From the NCBI RefSeq assembly GCF_015277775.1, contig NZ_CP063849.1, positions 3,844,001-3,908,000 of the forward strand: a DNA stretch of 64,000 nucleotides, given 5' to 3'. Positions 34,092-41,962 of this stretch are shown in pieces; the first letter of the stretch is position 1, and every line of letters starts with the position of its first letter. This DNA comes from Paludibaculum fermentans (lineage in GTDB: Bacteria; Acidobacteriota; Terriglobia; Bryobacterales; Bryobacteraceae). A model generated the notes under the pieces. The model was not told where the DNA came from. It did not search any database and saw only the letters and a list, made by a program, of their open reading frames with translations. Position numbers and translations under genes: made by a program.

Positions 34092-36371
34092 ATGAAGTAC
34101 TTCGTCGCAGGAATCGCCCTGATGGCCGCAAGCCTGGCCTTCATGGCGCAGGCACAACCGGCCGGAAGGCCGAACGTCACCGCCAAGGCCGACGCTCTAC
34201 TGGGACGCATGACGCTGGAAGAAAAGATCGGCCAGCTCGCCCAGATTGGGGGCATTGCCTTTGTACCCGGCTCGCCGAAGCCCGAGGATGCCATTCGCAA
34301 GGGACAGGCCGGATCCATCCTGTGGATCTCGAAACCGGGGGATATCAACCGGCTCCAGAAAGTCGCGATGGAAGAGACGCGTCTACACATCCCGCTGATC
34401 TTCGGGCTTGATGTCATCCATGGCTTCAAGACGCTGTTTCCGATGCCATTGGCGCTGGCTGCCTCCTGGGACGCCTCACTGATCGAACGGGTGCATGGAG
34501 TGGCCGCCAAAGAGGCGCGGGCTTCAGGCATCACCTGGACCTTCGCGCCGATGCTGGACATTGCCCGAGATCCGCGCTGGGGCCGCATGATCGAGGGCGC
34601 GGGTGAGGATCCATTCCTCGGCGCGATGGTGGCCCGTGCACAAGTGCGTGGATTCCAGGGGAACGACCTGACCAGCCAGGATCACATCCTGGCCTGCGCG
34701 AAGCACTTTGCTGGATATGGCGCGGCGGATGGGGGCCGTGATTACGACTCCTCGTACATCTCCGACTCTGAACTCTGGAACGTCTATTTCCCGCCCTTCA
34801 AAGCAGCGCTGGATGCGGGCGTCTCCACCTTCATGAGCGCCTACATGGATCTCAATGACGTACCGGCCACGGGCAATTCCTTCCTGCTGCAGGATGTGTT
34901 GCGGAAGACCTGGAAGTTCCAGGGGTTTGTGGTGAGCGACGCCAATTCGATTGGCGACCTGGTAACGCACGGCTTTGCCCGCGACCGCAAGGACGCAGCC
35001 TTCCGCGCGTTCACCGCCGGCGTCAACATGGACATGGCCAGCGGAACCTACAACGAGAACCTCCTCGCGCTGGTGAAGGCCGGCAGGATCACTGAAGCCC
35101 AGGTGGAGCAGGCGGTGCGGCCGATCCTGGCCGCGAAGTACCAACTCGGCCTCTTCGACCATCCCTATGTGGACGAGGAGCGGTCCAAGGCGGTCGTCGG
35201 CGCGGCGGAGTACCGCCCGATTGCGAGAGAAGCCGCACAGAGGACAGCCGTCCTCCTGCGCAACGAAGGCGGTTTGCTGCCCCTGTCGAAGGACGCAGTG
35301 AAGTCCATCGCCGTCATCGGTCCTCTGGCCGACGCCAAGCGCGACATGTTGACCATGTGGAGCGGCTTTGACGTCGATGCCAGCACCACCGTCACGGTTC
35401 TGGAGGGGATCCGGACCAAGCTCGGCGGCAGTGCCAGGGTCGAGTCCGCCGCCGGCGTTCAGATTGCCAAGCAGTTCCGCTCGATGTTCGAAGATCTCTT
35501 CGGCATGAAGAGCGCAGAGCCCTGGACGGAAGCGCAAGCCCGGCAGGAGTTCTCAAAGGCCGTCGACTTGGCCAAGCGCTCTGACGTTGTCGTCCTGGCG
35601 CTGGGCGAAGGGGCGATGATGAGCGGCGAACTCGCGTCGCAGAGTTCGCTCGAGATGCCCGGCAGGCAGCAGGAACTGATGGAGGCGGTCGCTGCCACAG
35701 GCAAGCCGGTTGTTCTCGTTCTGGTGAACGGCCGTCCGCTGAACATCACCTGGGCATCGACGCACATTCCGGCGATCCTCGAGGCCTGGCATTCCGGCAA
35801 TGAGGGTGGAAACGCCATCGCCGACATTCTCTTCGGCGACGCCAATCCGGGCGGCAAACTGCCCATCACCTGGCCGCGCAATGCGGGCCAGATCCCCATC
35901 TACTACGCCCACAACACAACCCATCAACCGGAAGGAGGCCGCGGCTTCTCCTCCCGCTACTGGGACCAGTCCGGTGCTCCGCTGTACCCCTTCGGCCATG
36001 GCTTGAGCTACACGAAATTCGCGGTGTCCAATCTCAAGATCGCGAACACCCAGGTGAAGCTGGGCACGCCGGTCGAAGTCTCAGTGGATATCGAGAACAC
36101 GGGCGCGCGGGCAGGCACCGAGGTAGTCCAGCTCTACATCCATCAGCGAGCCGGCGGCGCCTCGCGGCCGGTGCGTGAACTGAAGGGCTTCGAAAAGGTA
36201 GGGCTCAAGGCGGGCGAGAAGAAGACGGTCCGGTTCTCGCTGGGCAAAGCCGAACTTAGCTATTGGAGCTCGGCGTCGAAAGGCTGGGTTCTTGACGCCG
36301 AGAACTTTGACGTCTGGGTGGGCCAGGATGCATCCGCGTCCCTGCATGCGGAGTTCATCGTTCAGCCATGA
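34092..36371 (+). CDS. GH3 beta-glucosidase (BglX-like)
   Basis: 759 aa, close to BglX length (765). It has a signal peptide (YFVAGIALMAASLAFMAQAQ). Motifs: TLEEKIGQLAQIGG, FAPMLDIARDPRWGRMIEGAGEDPFL, KHFAGYG, and nucleophile D283 in GFVVSDANS. The second domain and C-terminal fibronectin-III-like domain (DIENTGARAGTEVVQLYIHQRAG) are complete. It is a periplasmic exo-acting beta-glycosidase. Its stop overlaps a frame of the next gene; the functional start of that gene is slightly downstream. Its own LysR-like site suggests shared control with the acid-catabolic operon, or a chance motif. Confidence 0.92.
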   Translation: MKYFVAGIALMAASLAFMAQAQPAGRPNVTAKADALLGRMTLEEKIGQLAQIGGIAFVPGSPKPEDAIRKGQAGSILWISKPGDINRLQKVAMEETRLHIPLIFGLDVIHGFKTLFPMPLALAASWDASLIERVHGVAAKEARASGITWTFAPMLDIARDPRWGRMIEGAGEDPFLGAMVARAQVRGFQGNDLTSQDHILACAKHFAGYGAADGGRDYDSSYISDSELWNVYFPPFKAALDAGVSTFMSAYMDLNDVPATGNSFLLQDVLRKTWKFQGFVVSDANSIGDLVTHGFARDRKDAAFRAFTAGVNMDMASGTYNENLLALVKAGRITEAQVEQAVRPILAAKYQLGLFDHPYVDEERSKAVVGAAEYRPIAREAAQRTAVLLRNEGGLLPLSKDAVKSIAVIGPLADAKRDMLTMWSGFDVDASTTVTVLEGIRTKLGGSARVESAAGVQIAKQFRSMFEDLFGMKSAEPWTEAQARQEFSKAVDLAKRSDVVVLALGEGAMMSGELASQSSLEMPGRQQELMEAVAATGKPVVLVLVNGRPLNITWASTHIPAILEAWHSGNEGGNAIADILFGDANPGGKLPITWPRNAGQIPIYYAHNTTHQPEGGRGFSSRYWDQSGAPLYPFGHGLSYTKFAVSNLKIANTQVKLGTPVEVSVDIENTGARAGTEVVQLYIHQRAGGASRPVRELKGFEKVGLKAGEKKTVRFSLGKAELSYWSSASKGWVLDAENFDVWVGQDASASLHAEFIVQP

Positions 36372-36409
36372 TCTTGTCGCGAACAGATTTCTGGAAAGGT
36401 ATTCCGAAG

Positions 36410-37969
36410 ATGCGCTCTCTCCTTGTGTTTTCGCTGTTGACTGCGACGGCCGCGTTCGCCGCGTCCGATGAAGTGAAGGTCGATACCGGCCGGCTGAAGG
36501 GCTCCGTCAAAGACGGAGTGGCTTCCTTCAAGGGCATCCCGTTCGCCGCGCCTCCGGTGGGCGACTTGCGTTGGCGCGCTCCCCAGCCGGCCAAAAGCTG
36601 GACCGGAGTCCGGCCGGCCGTCGAATACGGCGCCGATTGCATGCAGAAGCCGTTCCCGGGCGACGCTGCGCCGCTGGGCGTCACGCCCGCGGAAGACTGC
36701 CTGTATGTGAACGTGTGGCTGCCTGAGAAGCCGGCGGCGAAGAAGCTCCCCGTGATGGTCTGGATCTACGGCGGCGGATTCGTGAACGGTGGCAGTTCCC
36801 CGGCCGTCTACGACGGGTCACAGTTCGCAAAGCACGGGATTGTGTTCATCAGCTTCAACTACCGCCTGGGCCGGTTCGGCTTCTTTGCGCACCCGGCGTT
36901 GAGCAAGGAGAACCCCAACGAGCCGTTGGGCAACTACGGCTACATGGATCAGATCGCGGCGCTGAAGTGGGTTCGCCGGAACGCGGCCGCCTTCGGTGGC
37001 GACCCCGGCAACGTCACTCTCTTTGGTGAGTCTGCCGGCGGCGGGTCGGTGCTCACGATGATGACTTCACCCCTGGCTGCTGGTCTCATTCAGAAGGCGG
37101 TAATCGAATCCGGCGGAGGCCGCTCGTCGCTGATGGGTGACCGCTATGTCGATCGCCAGGGACCAACCGGAATGCCCTCTGGAGAATCAGTGGGACTCGC
37201 GTTTGCCAAGAGCGCGGGCATTGAAGGCAGCGACGCAGCCGCACTCGCCGCGCTAAGAAAGCTCCCGGCGGAGGCCATAGTAGCGGGCCTGAACATGGCC
37301 TCCATGGGCACGCCAACCTACGCCGGTCCCATGCTAGATGGGAAAGTCGTGGTCGAGTCGCCCGGCGCAGCCTATGCAGCGGGCCGCGGTGCGAAGATCC
37401 CCATCATGGCCGGCGCCAACAGCGCGGACATCGGCTTCCCGCGGGGCCGGACGATGGAGGATCTGCTGGCTCCATTTGGAGCCAACAGCGCCAAGGCCAA
37501 GGCAGCCTACGATCCGGACGGCACGGGCAAGGTGATGGAAGTCGGCATCTCGATGGCGGCTGATCAGATGATGGTGGAGCCCGCCCGGTATACTGTGCGA
37601 TCGCTCGTCCAGGCCGGCCAGAAGGCATATGAGTTCCGCTTCTCCTATGTCGCGGAATCGATGAGGAATCAGTGGAAGCGCGGCGCCCCTCATGCCACTG
37701 AGATCCCCTTTGTGTTCGACACCGTCGCTGCCCGCTACGGGAAGGACCTGACAGCCGCCGATCAGGCGATTGCCCGTGCAGCCAACGCTTACTGGGCGAA
37801 CTTCGCCAAGACCGGCAATCCCAACGGAGCCGGCCTGCCCGAATGGCCCGCCTATAAACCGGAGTCGGATCAGTTGATGGATTTCACCACCGGCGGGCCG
37901 GCGGCTAAACCGGATCCGCTGAAGACGCGCCTCGATCTGATTGAGGGCCTCGCTCAGGCAAAGAAGTAA
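36410..37969 (+). CDS. Type-B carboxylesterase (PnbA-like)
   Basis: 519 aa from ATG 36410 (GGAAAGG about 10 nt upstream; an earlier in-frame ATG at 36368 overlaps the GH3 stop but precedes no signal). Signal peptide RSLLVFSLLTATAAFAA. Catalytic nucleophile S208 in GESAGG; oxyanion-hole IYGGGFVNG. The acid residue lies near GANSADIGF and the late His in GAPHATEIPFVF, as in the type-B carboxylesterase family. The substrate may be acylated sugars or lignin esters, consistent with the GH neighbours. Confidence 0.88.
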   Translation: MRSLLVFSLLTATAAFAASDEVKVDTGRLKGSVKDGVASFKGIPFAAPPVGDLRWRAPQPAKSWTGVRPAVEYGADCMQKPFPGDAAPLGVTPAEDCLYVNVWLPEKPAAKKLPVMVWIYGGGFVNGGSSPAVYDGSQFAKHGIVFISFNYRLGRFGFFAHPALSKENPNEPLGNYGYMDQIAALKWVRRNAAAFGGDPGNVTLFGESAGGGSVLTMMTSPLAAGLIQKAVIESGGGRSSLMGDRYVDRQGPTGMPSGESVGLAFAKSAGIEGSDAAALAALRKLPAEAIVAGLNMASMGTPTYAGPMLDGKVVVESPGAAYAAGRGAKIPIMAGANSADIGFPRGRTMEDLLAPFGANSAKAKAAYDPDGTGKVMEVGISMAADQMMVEPARYTVRSLVQAGQKAYEFRFSYVAESMRNQWKRGAPHATEIPFVFDTVAARYGKDLTAADQAIARAANAYWANFAKTGNPNGAGLPEWPAYKPESDQLMDFTTGGPAAKPDPLKTRLDLIEGLAQAKK

Positions 37970-38003
37970 CCGCCAGCCAGTGGTTTCGGACTTGGAGGCA
38001 ACA

Positions 38004-39602
38004 GTGCATAGAGCAGTAGATTCTGCACGCGGCACCATCCGGCATCATGCCAGGTGGGCCTTGCTGGTGCTGGCAATTCCAGCGCTACCCTTGTCGGCGG
38101 CGGACCCAATCGCCATCGCTCCGGCAAAGATGCAGCGCATTGGGTCAGTAGATGAACGCTTCCAGTCGTTCAACGTAGAGATGGTGGAGGTGACAGGGGG
38201 ACGCTTCTGGGCGCCCTACCGCAAGCCATCCGGAGCGGCGGCGGAATCAGCCGCGGCAGCGCCTTCAGTCCCCGGACTCGACCCCACCGCATTCCGCATG
38301 CGGCAACCCATCGACCTGTCCAATCCCAGATTGCGCAAGTTGGCGGCGGCTCTCGGGCCGGCCTATGTGCGCGTCAGCGGCACCTGGGCCAACTCCACTT
38401 ACTTCCACGACGCCGATACTCCGGCTCCTGCAACGCCGCCCACGGGCTTCGGAGGCATTCTGACCCGTGGCCAATGGCGGGGTGTCGTCGACTTCGCCCG
38501 CGCCTCCGATGCGCGCATCATCACCTCGTTCGCCGTCAGCGATGGGGTACGCGACAGCCATGGCGTTTGGACCCCTGACCAGGCTCGCAAGTTCGCGGCG
38601 TTCACCAAGGCAGCAGGCGGCCGCATCGCCGCGGCCGAACTCTTCAATGAACCCAACTTCGCAGCCATCGGCGGCGCTCCGAAGGGCTACGACGCGGCGG
38701 CCTATGGGCGCGACTTCGCGGCCTTCAAAGCCTTCGCGAAGGAGTCGCTGCCGGAGATGATCATCCTGGGACCCGGCTCGGTCGGAGAAGGAGCACTCGC
38801 GGCCACCGGCTTCTCGGGCCTCAGCACGAAGGACATCCTTCAGGCCACGGGCCGTGGTGTCGATGGCTTCTCCTATCACTTCTATGGCGGCGTCTCCAAG
38901 CGATGCGGCGCGATGAAAGGCGCGCCCCAGACGAGCCCGGAAGCAGCGCTGACGCCGGAGTGGCTCGCTCTCACGGATCGCGAAGCCGCCTACTACACCA
39001 AGCTGCGCGACCAGTTCGAGCCCGGTAAGCCGCTCTGGCTCACGGAAACCGGCGAGACGGCATGCGGTGGGAATCCCTGGGCCGCCGGCTTCCTGGATAC
39101 GTTCCGCTATCTGAATCAGTTGGGCAGCCTCGCCAAACGGGGCGTACAGGTGGTGGCCCACAATACTCTCGCCGCCAGCGACTATGCGCTCATCGATGAG
39201 GAAACCCTGACGCCCAGGCCCAGCTACTGGGGTGCGTTGGCGTGGCGCAAGCTCATGGGCACCACGGTCCTGGAAGCCGGCACCTCCAGTTCGCCCGACG
39301 TGCATCTCTATAGTCACTGCCTGCGTGGTCAGCCGGGTGGAGTTGCCGTTCTGGCGATCAATGCGGACCGGGCGACAGCCTTCGAACTGCTTACACCGCT
39401 GCCCTCCAGCCGTTATGAACTCAAGGCGGACGATCTCACGGGTTCGGCGGTCCAACTGAACGGCCGCGAGCTCAAGCTCGGGGCGGATGATTCCTTGCCG
39501 GCGATCACAGGACAACCTACCGCGGCCGGCAAGATCCGGCTGGCTCCGGCCAGCATCACGTTTCTGGCATTCCCGAACGCCGGCAATGCGAGTTGCCGCT
39601 AG
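38004..39602 (+). CDS. GH79-family glycosidase (heparanase/beta-glucuronidase-like)
   Basis: 532 aa. GTG 38004 is chosen because GGAGG (37994-37998) lies 5 nt upstream; an upstream in-frame TTG (37941) would overlap the esterase. Signal peptide WALLVLAIPALPLSA. The (beta/alpha)8 barrel carries the acid/base in AELFNEPNF (E216) and the nucleophile in WLTETGETACGGNP (E348), closely echoing the LGETSSAYGGG nucleophile loop of heparanase. It likely cleaves beta-glucuronides or related acidic glycans in the periplasm. The gene ends in a 4-nt overlap (CTAG) with the convergent FRG gene. Confidence 0.8.
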   Translation: MHRAVDSARGTIRHHARWALLVLAIPALPLSAADPIAIAPAKMQRIGSVDERFQSFNVEMVEVTGGRFWAPYRKPSGAAAESAAAAPSVPGLDPTAFRMRQPIDLSNPRLRKLAAALGPAYVRVSGTWANSTYFHDADTPAPATPPTGFGGILTRGQWRGVVDFARASDARIITSFAVSDGVRDSHGVWTPDQARKFAAFTKAAGGRIAAAELFNEPNFAAIGGAPKGYDAAAYGRDFAAFKAFAKESLPEMIILGPGSVGEGALAATGFSGLSTKDILQATGRGVDGFSYHFYGGVSKRCGAMKGAPQTSPEAALTPEWLALTDREAAYYTKLRDQFEPGKPLWLTETGETACGGNPWAAGFLDTFRYLNQLGSLAKRGVQVVAHNTLAASDYALIDEETLTPRPSYWGALAWRKLMGTTVLEAGTSSSPDVHLYSHCLRGQPGGVAVLAINADRATAFELLTPLPSSRYELKADDLTGSAVQLNGRELKLGADDSLPAITGQPTAAGKIRLAPASITFLAFPNAGNASCR

Positions 39603-40432
39603 CTCTCCCCGTCGGTGGGATCGTAAGCGTAGTGGTACTCCAGTTCGAACGCCAGCGAGCGGGCCAGGCCGTCCAGGTCTGGGAATAGCGTCGCATTCGT
39701 GATGTTCATGCGATAGAGTTCGCCCAGTGCCCGCTTTCTGAGGGCACGGCCGCGCAATACGAATTTGGCGATGACCCCCTCCTGACTGGCCAGGATTTCA
39801 TCGATGGGCCGCTCAATATCCCAGGGGAAGGCGAAGGTTCCGGACTGGGCAATGACGCGGCGGTTCTTGAAATAGGGCTCGCCGATCGCCACGGCATCCT
39901 TGCCTCGGACGCCGATGCTGTTCAGCACCTCCTGCGGGCTAGGCGGGCGTTGCGCCGGAGCAAACTCCGGCCCGTACGCGAAGGTGCCCAACTGCGGAGC
40001 ATTGATGGCCCAGACGGCGGCATCTTCCACGCTCGACTCCAATGCGAAGAACGCCGCCACATAGGGCGACCACGTGAAATCCACAAGACGCGTCGGAGCG
40101 CCGTGATGCTGCATCAGCGCCATCCAGTGCGGGGTATCGGCGACGACAGGCAGGTTCTCCAGAAAGCCGCTGGCCTTCCTTTGGAAGATCCAGATCAGGC
40201 GGTGTTCCTGCGATGTCCAATAGCGGGGCGCCACGTGCCGGCTGCGCAGTTCGCGGCTGACGGTGGACCATACCTGCCAACTGGCATCGCGTTGCCCACG
40301 GAAGGCCCAGTGCCGGAAGGGATCGGCCGAAACGAGCTGGAGAAAGTCTTCCCAGCTATCAACGACCTTCTCAAACAGATAGGACTTCTTTACCCGCCGC
40401 CGCGTACCGGCGGTCGATTTCGCCGCACTCAT
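39599..40432 (-). CDS. FRG-domain protein
   Basis: 277 aa from ATG 40432, with AAGGAGGAG 5-9 nt upstream; the longer frame from 40603 adds an unsupported Pro/Arg-rich 57 residues. FRG motifs: the WAFRGQRDASW signature in the first third, and MQHHGAPTRLVDFTWSPYVAAFFALES in the middle. The C-terminal region is unique. FRG proteins occur in mobile and defence contexts but their biochemical activity is unsettled. No partner gene is adjacent. Convergent with GH79, sharing CTAG across their stop codons. Confidence 0.75.
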   Translation of the reverse strand: MSAAKSTAGTRRRVKKSYLFEKVVDSWEDFLQLVSADPFRHWAFRGQRDASWQVWSTVSRELRSRHVAPRYWTSQEHRLIWIFQRKASGFLENLPVVADTPHWMALMQHHGAPTRLVDFTWSPYVAAFFALESSVEDAAVWAINAPQLGTFAYGPEFAPAQRPPSPQEVLNSIGVRGKDAVAIGEPYFKNRRVIAQSGTFAFPWDIERPIDEILASQEGVIAKFVLRGRALRKRALGELYRMNITNATLFPDLDGLARSLAFELEYHYAYDPTDGES

Positions 40433-40706
40433 CCGGCTCCTCCTTGGCACTCCGAACCTCTCAGCCAATGCGATCGGTTCGCGATGCCCTCTCGGGATTG
40501 TGAGAGGGACCATCCCCATTATCCCCGGTGGGACCGGATTCGGGCGCTGGTGTACGCCAGGGGAAAGGTGCAGTGAGTGAGGGCGGGGGCGGCGGGTATG
40601 CACGCGTCACGGGCAGCGGGCCGCTGCTGGGCGCGGCCACCCGATTGGGTAGGTACGTCCAGTATCAGCCCGCTGCCCGTCGACAGGCACAGGATCCTCG
40701 ATGCCG

Positions 40707-41159
40707 TTACTCGCCGGCGGTACGCCGCGCTCGTGTTTTGGCCGCTTTCATCGCCGCCTGGTGAAGTCCCTCGGCGCCCTTCGTGCGAACGGCCTTGGCT
40801 GCGGCCCGGCTCAGGCTCCCTGGCCCCCGGCGCTTGGCACTGCCGCGGGCCTGCCTGGAAAGAGACTCGTGGGAAGCCGCACTCGTCCCTTCCCGCTCCA
40901 AAGCCGCCTGGGTGGCTTTGGAGCGTGCCGGATCCGGCTTCCGCCTGGTCGCTTTCGTGGCCTTCTGTCCCGGCGGGGGCGGAATATCCACTCCAGCCCG
41001 GCGGGCCCTCGACAGACCGATGGCGATGATCTGCTTGGCGGAGCGCGCGCCGTGCTCACCTTTACGCACGTGCTCGATCTCCTCCCGCACATACTCGCCA
41101 GCCTGCGTGGAGGGCAAGGCCTGCTTCTTCGCCGGTTTTGCTCCGCGTTTCCCAGGCAT
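40707..41159 (-). CDS. Lys/Arg-rich basic protein (DUF6496-like)
   Basis: 150 aa, start ATG 41159, 2 nt after the stop of the PRC-barrel gene. N-terminus (MPGKRGAKPAKKQALPSTQAG) with the EEIEHVRKGEHGARSAKQIIAIGLSRARRAG module; the rest is Lys/Arg/Ala-rich (for example KAVRTKGAEGLHQAAMKAAKTRARR), histone-H1-like. It probably binds nucleic acid or organises chromatin under stress. Basic tails of this kind are often seen in small acidobacterial and proteobacterial proteins encoded with PRC-barrel partners. Confidence 0.65.
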   Translation of the reverse strand: MPGKRGAKPAKKQALPSTQAGEYVREEIEHVRKGEHGARSAKQIIAIGLSRARRAGVDIPPPPGQKATKATRRKPDPARSKATQAALEREGTSAASHESLSRQARGSAKRRGPGSLSRAAAKAVRTKGAEGLHQAAMKAAKTRARRTAGE

Positions 41160-41161
41160 GG

Positions 41162-41590
41162 CTACGGCCTGTTGGAGGCGCTCCACTGCTTCGTTTCGGT
41201 GTCGTCCCAGTACGGCGTGGCACGGTAGTACTTGAATACTTCCGCACCCCAGGTAGTGTCCGCCATATCGGGCCAGTTGTCCTTGTCGAACCCGGGCGCA
41301 CTCTCAAGGGTCCGGCTGTCCACATCAAGGATGAAGCACTTCTCGTCCTCATCCACTCTGAGCGCGCTCCAAGGCACCGCGAACAGCTTGTTCCCCATGC
41401 GCAGGATTCCGCCGAAGGACAGGACCGCATAGGCGATCCGCCCGGTTGGAATATCGATCATAATCTCGTCGATCTTGCCGAGGTCTTCGCCTACGGCGTT
41501 CCGCACCTTGTCTCCGGCGAGTGTACTGGCCGCCAGAACCCGGCGAAACTTCTTGTCTGGATCGATCTTCTTGATTTTGCTTGCTTGCAT
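41162..41590 (-). CDS. PRC-barrel domain protein
   Basis: 142 aa from ATG 41590, preceded by AAGGAGCTTT on the minus strand. PRC-barrel core: RVLAASTLAGDKVRNAVGEDLGKIDEIMIDIPTGRIAYAVLSFGG, then LFAVPWSALRVDEDEKCFILDV. Such stand-alone PRC proteins are often stress-induced and cytoplasmic. It forms a two-gene operon with the basic protein 2 nt downstream. The frame upstream to 41665 is not supported. Confidence 0.78.
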   Translation of the reverse strand: MQASKIKKIDPDKKFRRVLAASTLAGDKVRNAVGEDLGKIDEIMIDIPTGRIAYAVLSFGGILRMGNKLFAVPWSALRVDEDEKCFILDVDSRTLESAPGFDKDNWPDMADTTWGAEVFKYYRATPYWDDTETKQWSASNRP

Positions 41591-41962
41591 GGTAAAGCTC
41601 CTTATGAAGTTAAACCATTGCAGCTTTGCGGCCTTTCTCGATTTCCCCACACAAATCCAGACCATTTTTATGACCAGCCGGGACGACCAGAATCATGAAT
41701 ATCCGTCGCCACGGCCATCTATCTACCTCAAAACAATCAAATCCTGGCACTGGCTCGAAGGGCTGTGCCGCAGGCGAACAAGCATCTGGCATGGAGGCCC
41801 GGCCGGAACCGGACGCCACAGAAATCCTCAAACCAAAAGGCAAAAGCTCCAGGTGCCGCGCTGTGGCTCGACGGTAAAAGGTTCCACCATCGGCGGCAAG
41901 AAATGCCGCGATTCGAAAGGGCACGCCCTTTCTTCGTTCCCCCTGTCGCACCTGACTACCCG
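41591..41962. other. Intergenic region with inverted-repeat terminator
   Basis: About 370 bases between the PRC gene and the stop of ADOP2. It contains GAAAGGG-CACG-CCCTTTC (41915-41932), a 7-bp stem with 4-nt loop, placed where a terminator for ADOP2 (minus strand) would be expected; no U-run follows. The rest holds no supported gene. Confidence 0.45.

Noticed and set aside
41591-41962. Gene in the plus-strand frames of this spacer
   Set aside because: The long plus-strand frame (41765-43348) is antisense to ADOP2 and shows only shadow composition.
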